Assembly (NCBI GenBank): GCA_021737275.1
Contig: JAIPEE010000027.1
Span: 1 to 52,246, forward strand
Source of the DNA: Desulfobacterales bacterium
Lineage (GTDB): Bacteria; Desulfobacterota; Desulfobacteria; Desulfobacterales; JAIPEE01
Reading direction: 5' to 3'
DNA length: 52,246 nt
Below, piece by piece: positions 27,445-37,025 of the stretch. The translations under genes were made by a program, and so were the position numbers. The notes beneath the pieces were generated by a model. That model had not been told where the DNA came from and did not search any database. It saw nothing but the letters and a program-made list of their open reading frames with translations. The stretch's first letter is position 1; every line of letters starts with the position of its first letter.

Positions 27445-28539
27445 ATGGAAAATCTTCTGCACTGGTTTAAACTAAAAAGTATTAACGGCATCGGTAACCT
27501 TCTTTTTAAACGCCTCCTTGATAAATTTCAAACACCCGGCCAGGTCTTTGAAGCTGATCGTAATGACCTTTTAGAAGTTGATGGTATTTCACAGCGTATT
27601 GTCTCGTTAATTAAAAAAAACAATCTGCCGGATTCTTATAAAAGGGAGATGGATATCATTTCCAAAAAAAAATACCAGGTAATTACATATAATGATGCCG
27701 CATATCCGCCCCTGTTAAAAGAGATCCCTGATCCGCCACCGTATTTATATGTGTTGGGTAACCTTGAGGCCAATACCCATAAAATTGCCATTGTTGGCTC
27801 CAGAAATGCGACACGATACGGCCTTGATGCGGCCGGACACCTCGGTTTTGGCCTTGCATCACTTGATATAACCGTAGTCAGCGGTATGGCAAGGGGGATT
27901 GATACATCGGCTCACACAGGCGCTATTACTGCGATGGGCAAAACGATTGCCGTTCTCGGAACCGGGCTTGAACGAATTTACCCTGCTGAAAACAGAAAGC
28001 TGTATTATAAGATTGCAGAAAATGGTGCGGTTGTTTCAGAATTTCCGCTAATGGCTGAACCGGACCCTCATCATTTCCCGGCAAGAAATCGTATTATCAG
28101 CGGTCTTTCGCTGGGCACTGTTGTTGTGGAAGCAACAAAAAAAAGCGGCTCACTGATTACAGCAAGACTTGCCGCAGAGCAAAACCGGGAAGTTTTTGCT
28201 GTTCCCGGCAGTATTAATTCATTTAAAAGTTTTGGTGCGCACAGCCTGATTAAGGCCGGCGCAAAACTTGTTGTCAGTGTCGGAGATATAATCGAAGAAT
28301 TTCCTTTTTTACAACATCAGAAAATAAAAGATTCTACTGTAAAGACTGATGCAGATCTCGCAGACCTGTCTTCTGATGAGCGTATTGTTTTTGATGCACT
28401 CGGCCCCTATCCTGTCCATATTGATGAGCTTATCAGAACATCCGGGCATGGCGCAGGCTTACTTTCAAGTATCCTGTTAAGGCTTGAATTAAAGGGCCTG
28501 ATAAATCAACAACCCGGCAAACTGTTTGTTAGAGCATAA
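27445..28539 (+). CDS. dprA: DNA-processing protein DprA/Smf
   Basis: 364 residues. The N-terminal helix-hairpin-helix part (FKLKSINGIGNLLFKRLL) is followed by the Rossmann DprA core: YPPLLKEIPDPPPYLYVLG, IAIVGSRNATRYG, VVSGMARGIDTSAHTGAI, and SLITARLAAEQNREVFAVPGSI. The C-terminal 60 residues look like the DprA winged helix (VHIDELIRTSG...LLRLELKGLI). It loads RecA on incoming ssDNA. It stands next to topA, a frequent arrangement. Confidence 0.95.
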   Translation: MENLLHWFKLKSINGIGNLLFKRLLDKFQTPGQVFEADRNDLLEVDGISQRIVSLIKKNNLPDSYKREMDIISKKKYQVITYNDAAYPPLLKEIPDPPPYLYVLGNLEANTHKIAIVGSRNATRYGLDAAGHLGFGLASLDITVVSGMARGIDTSAHTGAITAMGKTIAVLGTGLERIYPAENRKLYYKIAENGAVVSEFPLMAEPDPHHFPARNRIISGLSLGTVVVEATKKSGSLITARLAAEQNREVFAVPGSINSFKSFGAHSLIKAGAKLVVSVGDIIEEFPFLQHQKIKDSTVKTDADLADLSSDERIVFDALGPYPVHIDELIRTSGHGAGLLSSILLRLELKGLINQQPGKLFVRA

Positions 28540-28673
28540 TCTGAATTATTCATGCAGGTTTTATAAGAAAAAACATGAACCGGATTGACATTTCATCAAA
28601 ACAATCATATGAGCCTCTTTCAAAACATTTTAAACTCTGATGTTGTTCGATTATAAACCTGAAAGGAAATATC

Positions 28674-30953
28674 TTGGATAAACCGCTTGTTGTTGTTGAA
28701 TCACCAACAAAGGTGAGAACAATTAAAAAGTATCTTGGAAAAGACTATAATGTTGTTGCTACCGTCGGCCACATTAAGGATCTTCCTGCCAAAGAACTTG
28801 GTATTGATCTGGAAAATAACTTCAAAGCCAAATATATAAATATTCCAGGAAAAAACAAGGTAATCTCTTCGCTAAAAAAATCTGCCGGAGATACTGATAT
28901 TATCTATCTTGCGGCTGACCCGGATCGTGAAGGAGAAGCCATTGCCTGGCATACGTCAGAAGTTCTCAAGAAAAAGGGAAGAAGTTTCTACCGGGTTCTG
29001 TTCCATGAACTGACAAAGCCGGCGATCCTTTCAGCCATGAAAATGCCTGAATCATTAAACAGACACAAGTATGATTCCCAGCAGGCACGTCGAATCCTTG
29101 ACCGGCTTGTAGGTTACCAGATATCTCCTCTTTTATGGCGTAAGGTTAAAGGCGGATTGAGTGCCGGACGCGTTCAGTCGGTTGCCGTAAGAATTATCTG
29201 TGAAAGAGAGCGCAAAATTCATGCATTTGATCCGGAAGAGTACTGGACAGTCACCGCATTTCTTGAAAATAAAACGCCGCCGCCGTTTCCAGCCAAGCTG
29301 GTAAAAAAAGATGATAATAAATTAAAAATCGCCACTGGTGAACAAGCCGCTTCAATTGTTAATGACGTGTCCGGATCTGATTTTATAGTTGATAAGATTG
29401 TCAAAAAAACAACCAGAAGAAACCCTCAGCCGCCATTTATTACAAGTAAGCTTCAACAGGATTCCATCAGAAAATTAAGATTTTCTGCAAAAAAAACGAT
29501 GATGGTGGCCCAGCAGCTTTATGAGGGTATCGATCTTGGACCGGGAGAACCTGAAGGCTTAATTACCTATATGCGTACCGATTCAACACGTATATCAAAA
29601 GAAGCGGCCAATGAAGCGATAAAGATGATAAATGAGCGTTTTGGAAAAGAATACGCTATAGATAAACCCCGTGATTTTAAAAACAAAAAGAAGGTCCAGG
29701 ATGCCCATGAAGCCATCCGGCCGACATCGGTATATAATACACCTGAAAAGCTGAAGCCTTTTCTCGGCAAGGATCAGCTGGCACTTTACACACTTATCTG
29801 GAAACGCTTTATAGCGTCACAGATGAAACAGGCCCTTATAGATCAGGTATCCGTATCAATAAAATCCGGTATCTATACATTCAGTTCAAGCGGTTCAACA
29901 GTAAAATTTCCCGGATTTATGGCGCTCTACAGATCAGCAGATGATGAGGCCCAAAAGGATAAGGACAACAAAAATGAGCTGCCGGAGCTTTCCGAAGGCG
30001 CACACCTGAAACTGAACAGGATTGAACCCAAACAGCATTTTACAATACCGCCGCCAAGGTTTTCCGAAGCATCTCTTGTCAAGGAACTGGAAGAAAATGG
30101 TATCGGTCGTCCCAGCACATATGCGGCCATTCTATCTACAATACGCACCAAGGGTTATGTTGATCTGCCGGCCGGTTATTTCAAACCCACAGAGCTCGGG
30201 TTTATCGTTAATGATCTTCTTATTGCAAGTTTCCCGGATGTTCTGGATGTTGCCTTTACAGCAAAACTTGAAGATGATCTTGATCTGGTCGTATCCGCAG
30301 AGATGGAAGCACTCGATATCCTTAAACGTTTTTACGGTTCCTTCGAAAAAAGGCTGGAAAAAGCCGCAGAAGAGATGGTCAGTGCAAAAGGTGTCGGTCT
30401 TCCAACCGGACTGACATGCCCGGATTGCAATGGTGAACTAAAACTTAAAATGGGAAAAAACGGCGCCTTTATCGCCTGCAGTAAATACCCGGACTGCAAG
30501 TATTCAAGTAATTTTGAAAGAGATGAAAAAGGCAACATCATTCCTGCTGCTCCGGCAGTTGATGAAGCAACAGATCAGACCTGTAACAAATGCGGTAAGC
30601 CGATGGTCATCAAACAGGGTCGATACGGTAAATTTATAGCGTGTACCGGTTATCCTGAGTGCAAAAATACACTTTCAGTAAGTACGGAAGAAGGCGGTCA
30701 GTCTACCGGTATTAAATGTCCTGAAGATAACTGTGAAGGCGAAATTGTCAGAAGAAAGTCCAAGCGTGGCAAAATATTCTATGGCTGCAGTATGTTTCCG
30801 ACCTGTACGTTTGCCACCTGGGATAAACCGATAGACAAAGCATGTCCTGAATGTGGCGCACCTTTTGTTGTGGAAAAATCAACAAAAAAAGAAGGTACTT
30901 TTTTTACATGCCTTAACAGTGCCTGTACATATAAGGAACTGTCTGAAGATTAA
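28674..30953 (+). CDS. topA: DNA topoisomerase I
   Basis: 759 residues, type IA enzyme that relaxes negative supercoils. Start TTG 28674 with SD AAAGGAAA. The Toprim domain has VVESPTKVRTIKKYL and YLAADPDREGEAIAWH (79-93). The active-site tyrosine is Y299 in GLITYMRTDSTRIS. Four C-terminal zinc-ribbon modules follow from about residue 585 (CPDC...CSKYPDC; CNKC...CTGYPEC; CPEDNC...CSMFPTC; CPEC...CLNSAC). Confidence 0.97.
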   Translation: MDKPLVVVESPTKVRTIKKYLGKDYNVVATVGHIKDLPAKELGIDLENNFKAKYINIPGKNKVISSLKKSAGDTDIIYLAADPDREGEAIAWHTSEVLKKKGRSFYRVLFHELTKPAILSAMKMPESLNRHKYDSQQARRILDRLVGYQISPLLWRKVKGGLSAGRVQSVAVRIICERERKIHAFDPEEYWTVTAFLENKTPPPFPAKLVKKDDNKLKIATGEQAASIVNDVSGSDFIVDKIVKKTTRRNPQPPFITSKLQQDSIRKLRFSAKKTMMVAQQLYEGIDLGPGEPEGLITYMRTDSTRISKEAANEAIKMINERFGKEYAIDKPRDFKNKKKVQDAHEAIRPTSVYNTPEKLKPFLGKDQLALYTLIWKRFIASQMKQALIDQVSVSIKSGIYTFSSSGSTVKFPGFMALYRSADDEAQKDKDNKNELPELSEGAHLKLNRIEPKQHFTIPPPRFSEASLVKELEENGIGRPSTYAAILSTIRTKGYVDLPAGYFKPTELGFIVNDLLIASFPDVLDVAFTAKLEDDLDLVVSAEMEALDILKRFYGSFEKRLEKAAEEMVSAKGVGLPTGLTCPDCNGELKLKMGKNGAFIACSKYPDCKYSSNFERDEKGNIIPAAPAVDEATDQTCNKCGKPMVIKQGRYGKFIACTGYPECKNTLSVSTEEGGQSTGIKCPEDNCEGEIVRRKSKRGKIFYGCSMFPTCTFATWDKPIDKACPECGAPFVVEKSTKKEGTFFTCLNSACTYKELSED

Positions 30954-30999
30954 ATATTTATTTATTTTTAAATGTTTAATCATCTGAAATAAAAAGTAC

Positions 31000-31028
31000 T
31001 TGACATTACAGCATAATATCGCTAAAAA
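31000..31028 (+). promoter_or_regulatory. Promoter of the ilv-leu operon
   Basis: Perfect -35 TTGACA (31000-31005), 17-base spacer, weak -10 TAAAAA (31023-31028). Transcription would start near 31035, giving a 26-base lead to the leader peptide. Confidence 0.55.
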
Positions 31029-31060
31029 ATAACAAAAAATATTTTGGAAATTATTTAAAG

Positions 31061-31150
31061 ATGATTTTATCAAACGTCCTAAACAACCTAATTAGCATTA
31101 TAATCCTCCTCGTGATTAGCGTGAGCAACCACGACGAACAAGGTTGGTAA
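31061..31150 (+). CDS. ilv operon leader peptide
   Basis: A 29-codon ORF from ATG to TAA in which 14 residues are Ile, Leu or Val (6 Ile, 5 Leu, 3 Val), concentrated in the run LISIIILLVISV. This is the composition of the ilv leader peptides of enterobacteria. It lies between a promoter and a terminator hairpin, 117 bases upstream of ilvD. Stalling at the Ile/Leu/Val codons under starvation would free the bases at its stop codon to form an antiterminator. It is too short for most gene callers. No strong SD is seen (GGA 12 bases upstream). Confidence 0.88.
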   Translation: MILSNVLNNLISIIILLVISVSNHDEQGW

Positions 31151-31227
31151 TGGCCTGAATAAGATCATCAATATTCGAAACACAAACCGTTATCAGCCCT
31201 AAACTGATAACGGTTTTTTATTTTTTT
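31142..31227 (+). promoter_or_regulatory. Transcription attenuator of the ilv-leu operon
   Basis: Terminator: 13-base perfect arms AAACCGTTATCAG (31184-31196) and CTGATAACGGTTT (31204-31216), 7-base loop, then T7-rich tail. Antiterminator: GGTTGGTAATGG (31142-31153, spanning the leader stop codon) pairs over 12 bases with CCGTTATCAGCC (31187-31198), using three G-U pairs, and so destroys the terminator. A protector stem CAACC (31126-31130) / GGTTG (31142-31146) can hide the antiterminator arm. A ribosome at the stop covers the arm (termination); one stalled upstream leaves it free (readthrough). Confidence 0.88.
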
Positions 31228-31267
31228 AAACACATAAGAACTTTTAAAATCCAGGAGAATTTGATCG

Positions 31268-32944
31268 ATGAAAAGTGACAGTACCAAAAAAGGAATTGAA
31301 AGAGCCCCGCATCGTTCCCTGTTCAAAGCTATGGGTTACACAGATACAGAAATTAAACAGCCGATTATCGGTATTGCCAATTCAGCCAATACGATTATTC
31401 CCGGCCACGTTCATCTGGATAAAATCGTGGAAGCTGTTAAAGCCGGTATTTATATGGCAGGAGGTACACCGGTCGAATTCGGCACAATAGGTGTTTGCGA
31501 CGGCATTGCCATGAACCATATCGGTATGAAATATTCTCTTGCCAGCCGTGAACTGATTGCAGATTCCGTTGAAGTTGTGGCAACAGCCCATGCATTCGAT
31601 GCAATTGTTATGGTACCTAATTGTGACAAGATTGTTCCCGGTATGCTGATGGCGGCTGCACGGCTGGATATTCCGACAATATTTATCAGCGGCGGTCCAA
31701 TGCTGGCCGGTAAAAACCCGCTTAATCCCGGTGGTGACAAGATTGACCTGGTGTCTGTTTTTGAAGCGGTCGGTGCGGTTAAATCAGGTAAAATGACGGA
31801 AAATCAACTTACTGAAATTGAAGATGCCGCCTGCCCTACCTGTGGATCATGTTCAGGCATGTTTACAGCCAACTCAATGAACTGCCTTACCGAGGTTATC
31901 GGTCTTGGTCTTCCGGGTAACGGCACAATTCCGGCCGTTATGTCCTCCCGAATAAGACTCGCAAAAATGGCAGGAATGCAGATAATGGCTCTTTTGGAAA
32001 AAGGAATTACACCGAGCCGGATTTTGACTGAAAAAGCATTTTATAATGCGCTTACAGTCGATATGGCCCTTGGGTGTTCTACAAATACGGTATTACATTT
32101 AACCGCTATTGCAAAAGAAGCGGGTATTGATTTTGACCTTAACATGATCAATGAGGTCAGCAAAAAAACACCACATCTTTGCTCCCTCAGCCCGGGCGGC
32201 AAACATCATATTGAGGATCTTTTTTATGCCGGCGGAATTAGCGGTATTTTTAAAGTGCTTTCAGGAGCGGGCCTTATTAATGACGATTGCCTTACCGTAA
32301 CGGGACAATCTGTTGGTGAAAATATTGCAAACACCATTGTAACTGATACGGAAGTTATTCGTCCTATCGACAATCCGTATCACAAAATAGGAGGCCTTGC
32401 GGTGCTTTTTGGAAATCTTGCACCGGAAGGCTGTGTGGTCAAGCAATCTGCAGTTCTTGAAGAGATGCTTTGCCACGAAGGACCTGCAAGAGTTTTTGAA
32501 ACTGAAGATGATGCATCAAGTGCCATTATGAACGGAAAAATAAACAAAGGTGACGTTATCGTCATCCGGTACGAAGGTCCCATGGGTGGACCGGGAATGA
32601 GAGAGATGTTGACCCCGACGTCCGCCATTGCCGGTATGAAACTAGATGCTCATGTTGCCCTGATTACTGACGGCAGATTTTCCGGCGGCACAAAGGGGGC
32701 TTCCATTGGCCATGTCTCTCCGGAAGCAGCTCAGCGTGGACCGATTGCCGCTGTTGAAGAGGGAGATACTATTTCGATCAATATCCCGGACAAACGGATT
32801 TCATTAAAAATTTCCGATGAAGAGCTGAATGAAAGGCTTGACAGGTGGCAGAAACCTGAACCAAAAATCAAAAAGGGTTATCTGGCACGTTATGCAAAAA
32901 TGGTTTCCTCGGCAAGTAAAGGTGCCGTATTCAAGGAAGATTAA
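31268..32944 (+). CDS. ilvD: Dihydroxy-acid dehydratase
   Basis: 558 residues. Converts 2,3-dihydroxy-isovalerate/-methylvalerate to the keto acids of Val/Leu and Ile. Fe-S ligands appear in [10 protein letters not shown] and [19 protein letters not shown]; the C-terminal signature [21 protein letters not shown] is present. SD AGGAGA before ATG. First structural gene after the attenuator. Confidence 0.97.
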   Translation: MKSDSTKKGIERAPHRSLFKAMGYTDTEIKQPIIGIANSANTIIPGHVHLDKIVEAVKAGIYMAGGTPVEFGTIGVCDGIAMNHIGMKYSLASRELIADSVEVVATAHAFDAIVMVPNCDKIVPGMLMAAARLDIPTIFISGGPMLAGKNPLNPGGDKIDLVSVFEAVGAVKSGKMTENQLTEIEDAACPTCGSCSGMFTANSMNCLTEVIGLGLPGNGTIPAVMSSRIRLAKMAGMQIMALLEKGITPSRILTEKAFYNALTVDMALGCSTNTVLHLTAIAKEAGIDFDLNMINEVSKKTPHLCSLSPGGKHHIEDLFYAGGISGIFKVLSGAGLINDDCLTVTGQSVGENIANTIVTDTEVIRPIDNPYHKIGGLAVLFGNLAPEGCVVKQSAVLEEMLCHEGPARVFETEDDASSAIMNGKINKGDVIVIRYEGPMGGPGMREMLTPTSAIAGMKLDAHVALITDGRFSGGTKGASIGHVSPEAAQRGPIAAVEEGDTISINIPDKRISLKISDEELNERLDRWQKPEPKIKKGYLARYAKMVSSASKGAVFKED

Positions 32945-32992
32945 ATTTAAGGTTACGTAATAATAAAACCGGAATGTAAGGAAGGATATAAA

Positions 32993-34684
32993 ATGAAACA
33001 ATTAACGGGTGCACAAATTCTGATGAAAACGCTTATTGACGAAGGCGTTGAAACAATTTTCGGTTATCCGGGCGGCGCTGTTATTGATATTTATGATGAG
33101 CTTGTAAAGACAAAAATCAAACATATTCTTGTCCGCCATGAGCAGGCGGCTGTTCATGCCGCTGACGCCTATTCAAGAGCAAAGGGGAAAACCGGTGTTT
33201 GCCTTGTAACATCAGGCCCTGGTGCAACAAACACTGTTACCGGCATAGCTTCAGCATACATGGATTCCATTCCAATGGTTGTTATTACCGGTCAGGTTCC
33301 AACTCAGCTCATTGGAAATGATGCATTTCAGGAAGTTGACATTGTGGGCATTACACGGCCATGCACAAAACATAACTATCTTGTTAAATCCACGGATGAT
33401 CTTGCACAGATTATCAAGGAAGCATTTTATATTGCCGCTTCAGGACGCCCCGGACCGGTTTTGATAGATATTCCAAAAAATGTTGCCAACGGACTGGCAA
33501 CTTACAAAGCGCCCAAAGAGATAAAAATGAGATCGTATAACCCGACATACAAACCTAACATGAAACAGCTTCAAAAAGTTGTTGACCTGATCAGGGATGC
33601 CAAAAGACCGATGGTTTTTGCCGGCGGCGGTGCTATACTTTCCGGTGCATCCAAAGAGCTGACACAGTTTGTTAAAAAGACAAAAATGCCGATTACAACG
33701 TCACTTATGGGTCTGGGTGTTTATCCGGGTGACGATCCGCTTTCCCTTGGTATGTTAGGAATGCATGGTACATACCGTGCGAATATGTCTACCGGCAAAT
33801 GCGACCTTATGATAGCTATCGGTGTAAGGTTTGATGACCGGGTTACCGGTAAAACCGATGTTTTTGCCTCCCAGGCCAAGATTGTACATATTGATATTGA
33901 TCCGACATCAATACGCAAGAATGTACCGGTTACCATTCCGATTGTTGGTGACTGTAATGAAACTTTAATACATCTGAACAAACTCATTATGGATGCTGAT
34001 CTTGGAAATCTGACACAAAAACGTAAAACGTGGCTGGATCAGATTGCCGATTGGAAAAGCACAACGCCGCTGGCTTACAAACAAACTAAAAATGTTATTA
34101 AGCCACAGTATGTTGTTGAGAAAATTTATGAACTGACAAAAGGCGATGCCATTATCACAACCGAGGTTGGACAAAACCAGATGTGGGCAGCCCAGTATTA
34201 CCACTTTAAAAAGCCCAACCACTTTATAACATCCGGTGGTCTGGGCGTTATGGGCTTTGGCCTTCCGGCAGCAATTGGCGCACAGATCGCCTGTCCGAAC
34301 AAAACAGTTATTGATATTGCCGGTGACGGCAGTATTCAGATGAACATACAGGAGCTCGCAACTGCCGTACAGTTTAACCTGCCGGTAAAAATTGCCATCC
34401 TGAATAACCGATACCTGGGCATGGTACGACAGTGGCAGGAACTCTTTTATGATAAACGTTATGCCAGTACTGAAATGGTTCATGCGCCCGACTTTGTTAA
34501 ACTGGCAGAAGCCTTTGGTGCAGAGGGTCTCAGGGCAACCAAACCTGAAGAAGTTGAGACAGTACTTAAAAAGGGCCTTGCTTCAAAGAAAACCGTTATC
34601 ATGGAATTTATTGTTGACCGTGAAGAGAGCGTTTATCCCATGGTTCCCGCAGGTGCAGCCATTACGGACATGCTGCTTGTTTAA
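32993..34684 (+). CDS. ilvB: Acetolactate synthase, large subunit
   Basis: 563 residues, ThDP- and FAD-dependent. The catalytic Glu lies in [18 protein letters not shown]; the ThDP-binding motif is [19 protein letters not shown] ending at [12 protein letters not shown], the variety specific for acetohydroxyacid synthases. SD AAGGAAGG before ATG. ilvN follows 77 bases later, as usual. Confidence 0.97.
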   Translation: MKQLTGAQILMKTLIDEGVETIFGYPGGAVIDIYDELVKTKIKHILVRHEQAAVHAADAYSRAKGKTGVCLVTSGPGATNTVTGIASAYMDSIPMVVITGQVPTQLIGNDAFQEVDIVGITRPCTKHNYLVKSTDDLAQIIKEAFYIAASGRPGPVLIDIPKNVANGLATYKAPKEIKMRSYNPTYKPNMKQLQKVVDLIRDAKRPMVFAGGGAILSGASKELTQFVKKTKMPITTSLMGLGVYPGDDPLSLGMLGMHGTYRANMSTGKCDLMIAIGVRFDDRVTGKTDVFASQAKIVHIDIDPTSIRKNVPVTIPIVGDCNETLIHLNKLIMDADLGNLTQKRKTWLDQIADWKSTTPLAYKQTKNVIKPQYVVEKIYELTKGDAIITTEVGQNQMWAAQYYHFKKPNHFITSGGLGVMGFGLPAAIGAQIACPNKTVIDIAGDGSIQMNIQELATAVQFNLPVKIAILNNRYLGMVRQWQELFYDKRYASTEMVHAPDFVKLAEAFGAEGLRATKPEEVETVLKKGLASKKTVIMEFIVDREESVYPMVPAGAAITDMLLV

Positions 34685-34761
34685 AGGTAATTACTAAACA
34701 GACAGGACATATAATATTCAGCCCGCTTTTATAGCCGGCAAACTATAAAAAGGAAAAGGCA

Positions 34762-35247
34762 ATGAGTGAAAATAAACATGTACTTTCAATTCTGGTTGAT
34801 AATCAGCCTGGCGTTCTTTCCAGAATAGTCGGATTGTTCAGTGGTCGCGGTTATAATATTGAAAGCCTTTGCGTTGCAGAAACCGTAGAACCCCATACGT
34901 CAAGGCTTACCATTGTGACCATAGCCGATATTGTTGCGATTGAGCAGATCAGCAAACAGCTTAACAAACTTATTAATGTTATCAAGGTTAATGAGCTGAC
35001 AGGTGAAGATTTTGTTCAACGCGAAATGGCGCTGATCAAGATTAAAGCAAAACCTGAATACAGAGCTGAAATACTGAGAATAGTAGATATTTTCAGGTGC
35101 AAGGTTGTTGATGTCGGCCCTGAACATTATACGGTTGAAGTTACCGGTGATGAAGGTAAGCTGAAAGCCATCATTGATATTTTAAAACCAATGGGAATTA
35201 AAGAAATTGCCAGAACAGGCAGCATTGCCCTGTTCCGTGAATCTTAA
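34762..35247 (+). CDS. ilvN: Acetolactate synthase, small regulatory subunit
   Basis: 161 residues. An N-terminal ACT domain (HVLSILVDNQPGVLSRIVGLFSGRGYNIESL) that binds valine, and the C-terminal ALS_ss domain (REMALIKIKAKPEYRAEILRIVDIFRCKVVDVG). Confers feedback inhibition on IlvB. SD AAAGGAAAAGG. Confidence 0.97.
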   Translation: MSENKHVLSILVDNQPGVLSRIVGLFSGRGYNIESLCVAETVEPHTSRLTIVTIADIVAIEQISKQLNKLINVIKVNELTGEDFVQREMALIKIKAKPEYRAEILRIVDIFRCKVVDVGPEHYTVEVTGDEGKLKAIIDILKPMGIKEIARTGSIALFRES

Positions 35248-35269
35248 TTTTAATTGACCGGAAAACATT

Positions 35270-36865
35270 ATGAAGCAGATATATTTATACGACACTACCC
35301 TGAGAGACGGCACACAGGGTGAAAATATAAGTTTTACCGCAGTCCAGAAGCTGAAAATTGCACAGCATCTTGACAACTTCGGGATTCACTATATTGAGGG
35401 CGGCTGGCCCGGTTCCAATCCCAGAGATCTGGAATTTTTTGAGCTTGCCAAAAAGGCTAAATTTAAAAATGCCCGACTGACCGCATTCGGATCTACCCGA
35501 AAAGCACGAACAAAGGCTCAGGATGATCCAAATATTATCGCCCTGCTCGAAAGCGAAACACCTGTCGTTACCATTTTCGGCAAGACATGGGACTATCATG
35601 TCAAGGATGTGATGCGTAACACCTATAAAGAGAATCTGGCAATGATTTATGACTCTGTCCGGTATTTAAAGAAAAAAGGACGGGAAGTCATTTATGATGC
35701 TGAGCATTTCTTTGACGGTTACAAAGATAATAGTAAATATGCGATTAAAACACTGAAGGCTGCAGTGGAAGGCGGCGCAGAATTCCTTGTGCTTTGCGAC
35801 ACAAACGGCGGAAGCCTGCCATCTGAAATTCATGCGATCTGTAAAGACGTTATCAAAAGAATAGACACATTTATTGATACGCATGATTATGCCGGCGTTA
35901 ATTATGGCATCCATACACACAATGACAGTGGTTTGGCGGTTGCAAATACACTTATTGCAGTCGAAACCGGTATAAATATGGTTCAGGGCACCATAAACGG
36001 CTATGGGGAACGATGTGGTAATGCCGATCTTACCTCCATTATTCCTAACTTGTGTCTTAAAATGGATCGCAAGTGTGTTACGAAAACAAACCTGAAAAAT
36101 CTCAAACACCTTTCCAGGTATGTGAGTGAAGCGGCCAATATGACACCGCAAAACAACAGGCCTTTTATTGGACAAAGTGCTTTTGCGCATAAAGGCGGTA
36201 TTCATGTCAGTGCAATTTTAAGAAAACCAAAAGCCTATGAACATCTTCAGCCGGAACTGGTCGGAAACAAAAGACGCGTTCTTATGTCTGATCTGGCCGG
36301 TAAAAGTAATGTAGAGTATAAGGCCAAAGAGCTCGGTTTTGACATGAACGGTGATACATTTGATAGCCGAAAAATTGTTTCGGAAATCAAAAAACTTGAA
36401 CATTCCGGTTTTCAGTTTGACGTTGCAGATGCTTCTTTTAAACTGCTTATCGAAAAGATGACGGACCGGTTCAAACCCATGTTTGAGTTAAAATCTTTCA
36501 GAGTTCATATTGAAAAGGACAAAAACCGTTTCTGTTCATCAAATGCAACAATAAAAATATCCGTAAATGGCGTAGAAAAAATTACGGTTGCAGAAGGTAT
36601 GGGACCGGTTAGTGCTTTAGATAATGCGATTCGCAAGGCTCTGGATAAATTTTATCCGGGTGGTCTTGATAGTACACAACTTGTTGATTTTAAGGTTCGT
36701 GTAATTGATGGTAAAGATGGCACGGCCTCACGTGTTCGTGTTTTGATTGATTCACGGGACCGGAATCATATCTGGACCACGATTGGTGTCTCTGAAGATA
36801 TCATCGAGGCAAGCTGGCAGGCTCTGGCCGACAGCTACCAGTATATTCTGGCTAAAGAAAAATAA
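35270..36865 (+). CDS. cimA: (R)-citramalate synthase
   Basis: 531 residues. Condenses pyruvate and acetyl-CoA to citramalate, giving 2-oxobutyrate for isoleucine without threonine deaminase. The DRE-TIM barrel starts YDTTLRDGTQGENISFTAVQKLKIAQHLDNFGIHYIEGGWPGSNPRD; the GGWPGSNP and YDAEHFFDGYKDN stretches are typical of CimA and not of LeuA. Metal ligands occur in HTHNDSGLAVAN. The C-terminal LeuA-type allosteric domain begins near 410. It is 22 bases after ilvN. Confidence 0.93.
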   Translation: MKQIYLYDTTLRDGTQGENISFTAVQKLKIAQHLDNFGIHYIEGGWPGSNPRDLEFFELAKKAKFKNARLTAFGSTRKARTKAQDDPNIIALLESETPVVTIFGKTWDYHVKDVMRNTYKENLAMIYDSVRYLKKKGREVIYDAEHFFDGYKDNSKYAIKTLKAAVEGGAEFLVLCDTNGGSLPSEIHAICKDVIKRIDTFIDTHDYAGVNYGIHTHNDSGLAVANTLIAVETGINMVQGTINGYGERCGNADLTSIIPNLCLKMDRKCVTKTNLKNLKHLSRYVSEAANMTPQNNRPFIGQSAFAHKGGIHVSAILRKPKAYEHLQPELVGNKRRVLMSDLAGKSNVEYKAKELGFDMNGDTFDSRKIVSEIKKLEHSGFQFDVADASFKLLIEKMTDRFKPMFELKSFRVHIEKDKNRFCSSNATIKISVNGVEKITVAEGMGPVSALDNAIRKALDKFYPGGLDSTQLVDFKVRVIDGKDGTASRVRVLIDSRDRNHIWTTIGVSEDIIEASWQALADSYQYILAKEK

Positions 36866-36893
36866 TCTTTTCCTGTTGAAAGGACCAACAGAA

Positions 36894-37025
36894 ATGAATG
36901 AGAGAAATAACGCCGCAGGTTGTGTTTCAAACCATACCCTGCGGCCCATGCTGAATGAATTTTGCTCTATTATACCATTTGAAAATGATAATATAAATTC
37001 TGATACAACAGGAGCAAAATTATGA
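36894..37025 (+). CDS. Small ORF overlapping the leuA start, possible uORF
   Basis: 43 codons from ATG (MNERNNAAGC...) with SD AAAGGA 9 bases upstream. It ends TGA in an ATGA overlap with the leuA start, the arrangement of translational coupling. A GC-rich hairpin (GCCGCAGG 36912-36919 / CCTGCGGC 36938-36945) lies inside it. The peptide has no leucine run, so it is not a classical attenuator; it may tune leuA translation, or be chance. Confidence 0.4.
   Translation: MNERNNAAGCVSNHTLRPMLNEFCSIIPFENDNINSDTTGAKL

Noticed and set aside
33965..36205. Long minus-strand ORFs (172 and 179 codons) opposite ilvB and cimA
   Set aside because: Their codon content mirrors the sense genes, which are full length and strongly conserved; no SD or domain was found.
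36866..37021. T-box riboswitch before leuA
   Set aside because: The T-box core with its AGGGTGGNACCGCG-like antiterminator is absent, and no specifier stem with a Leu codon could be drawn.
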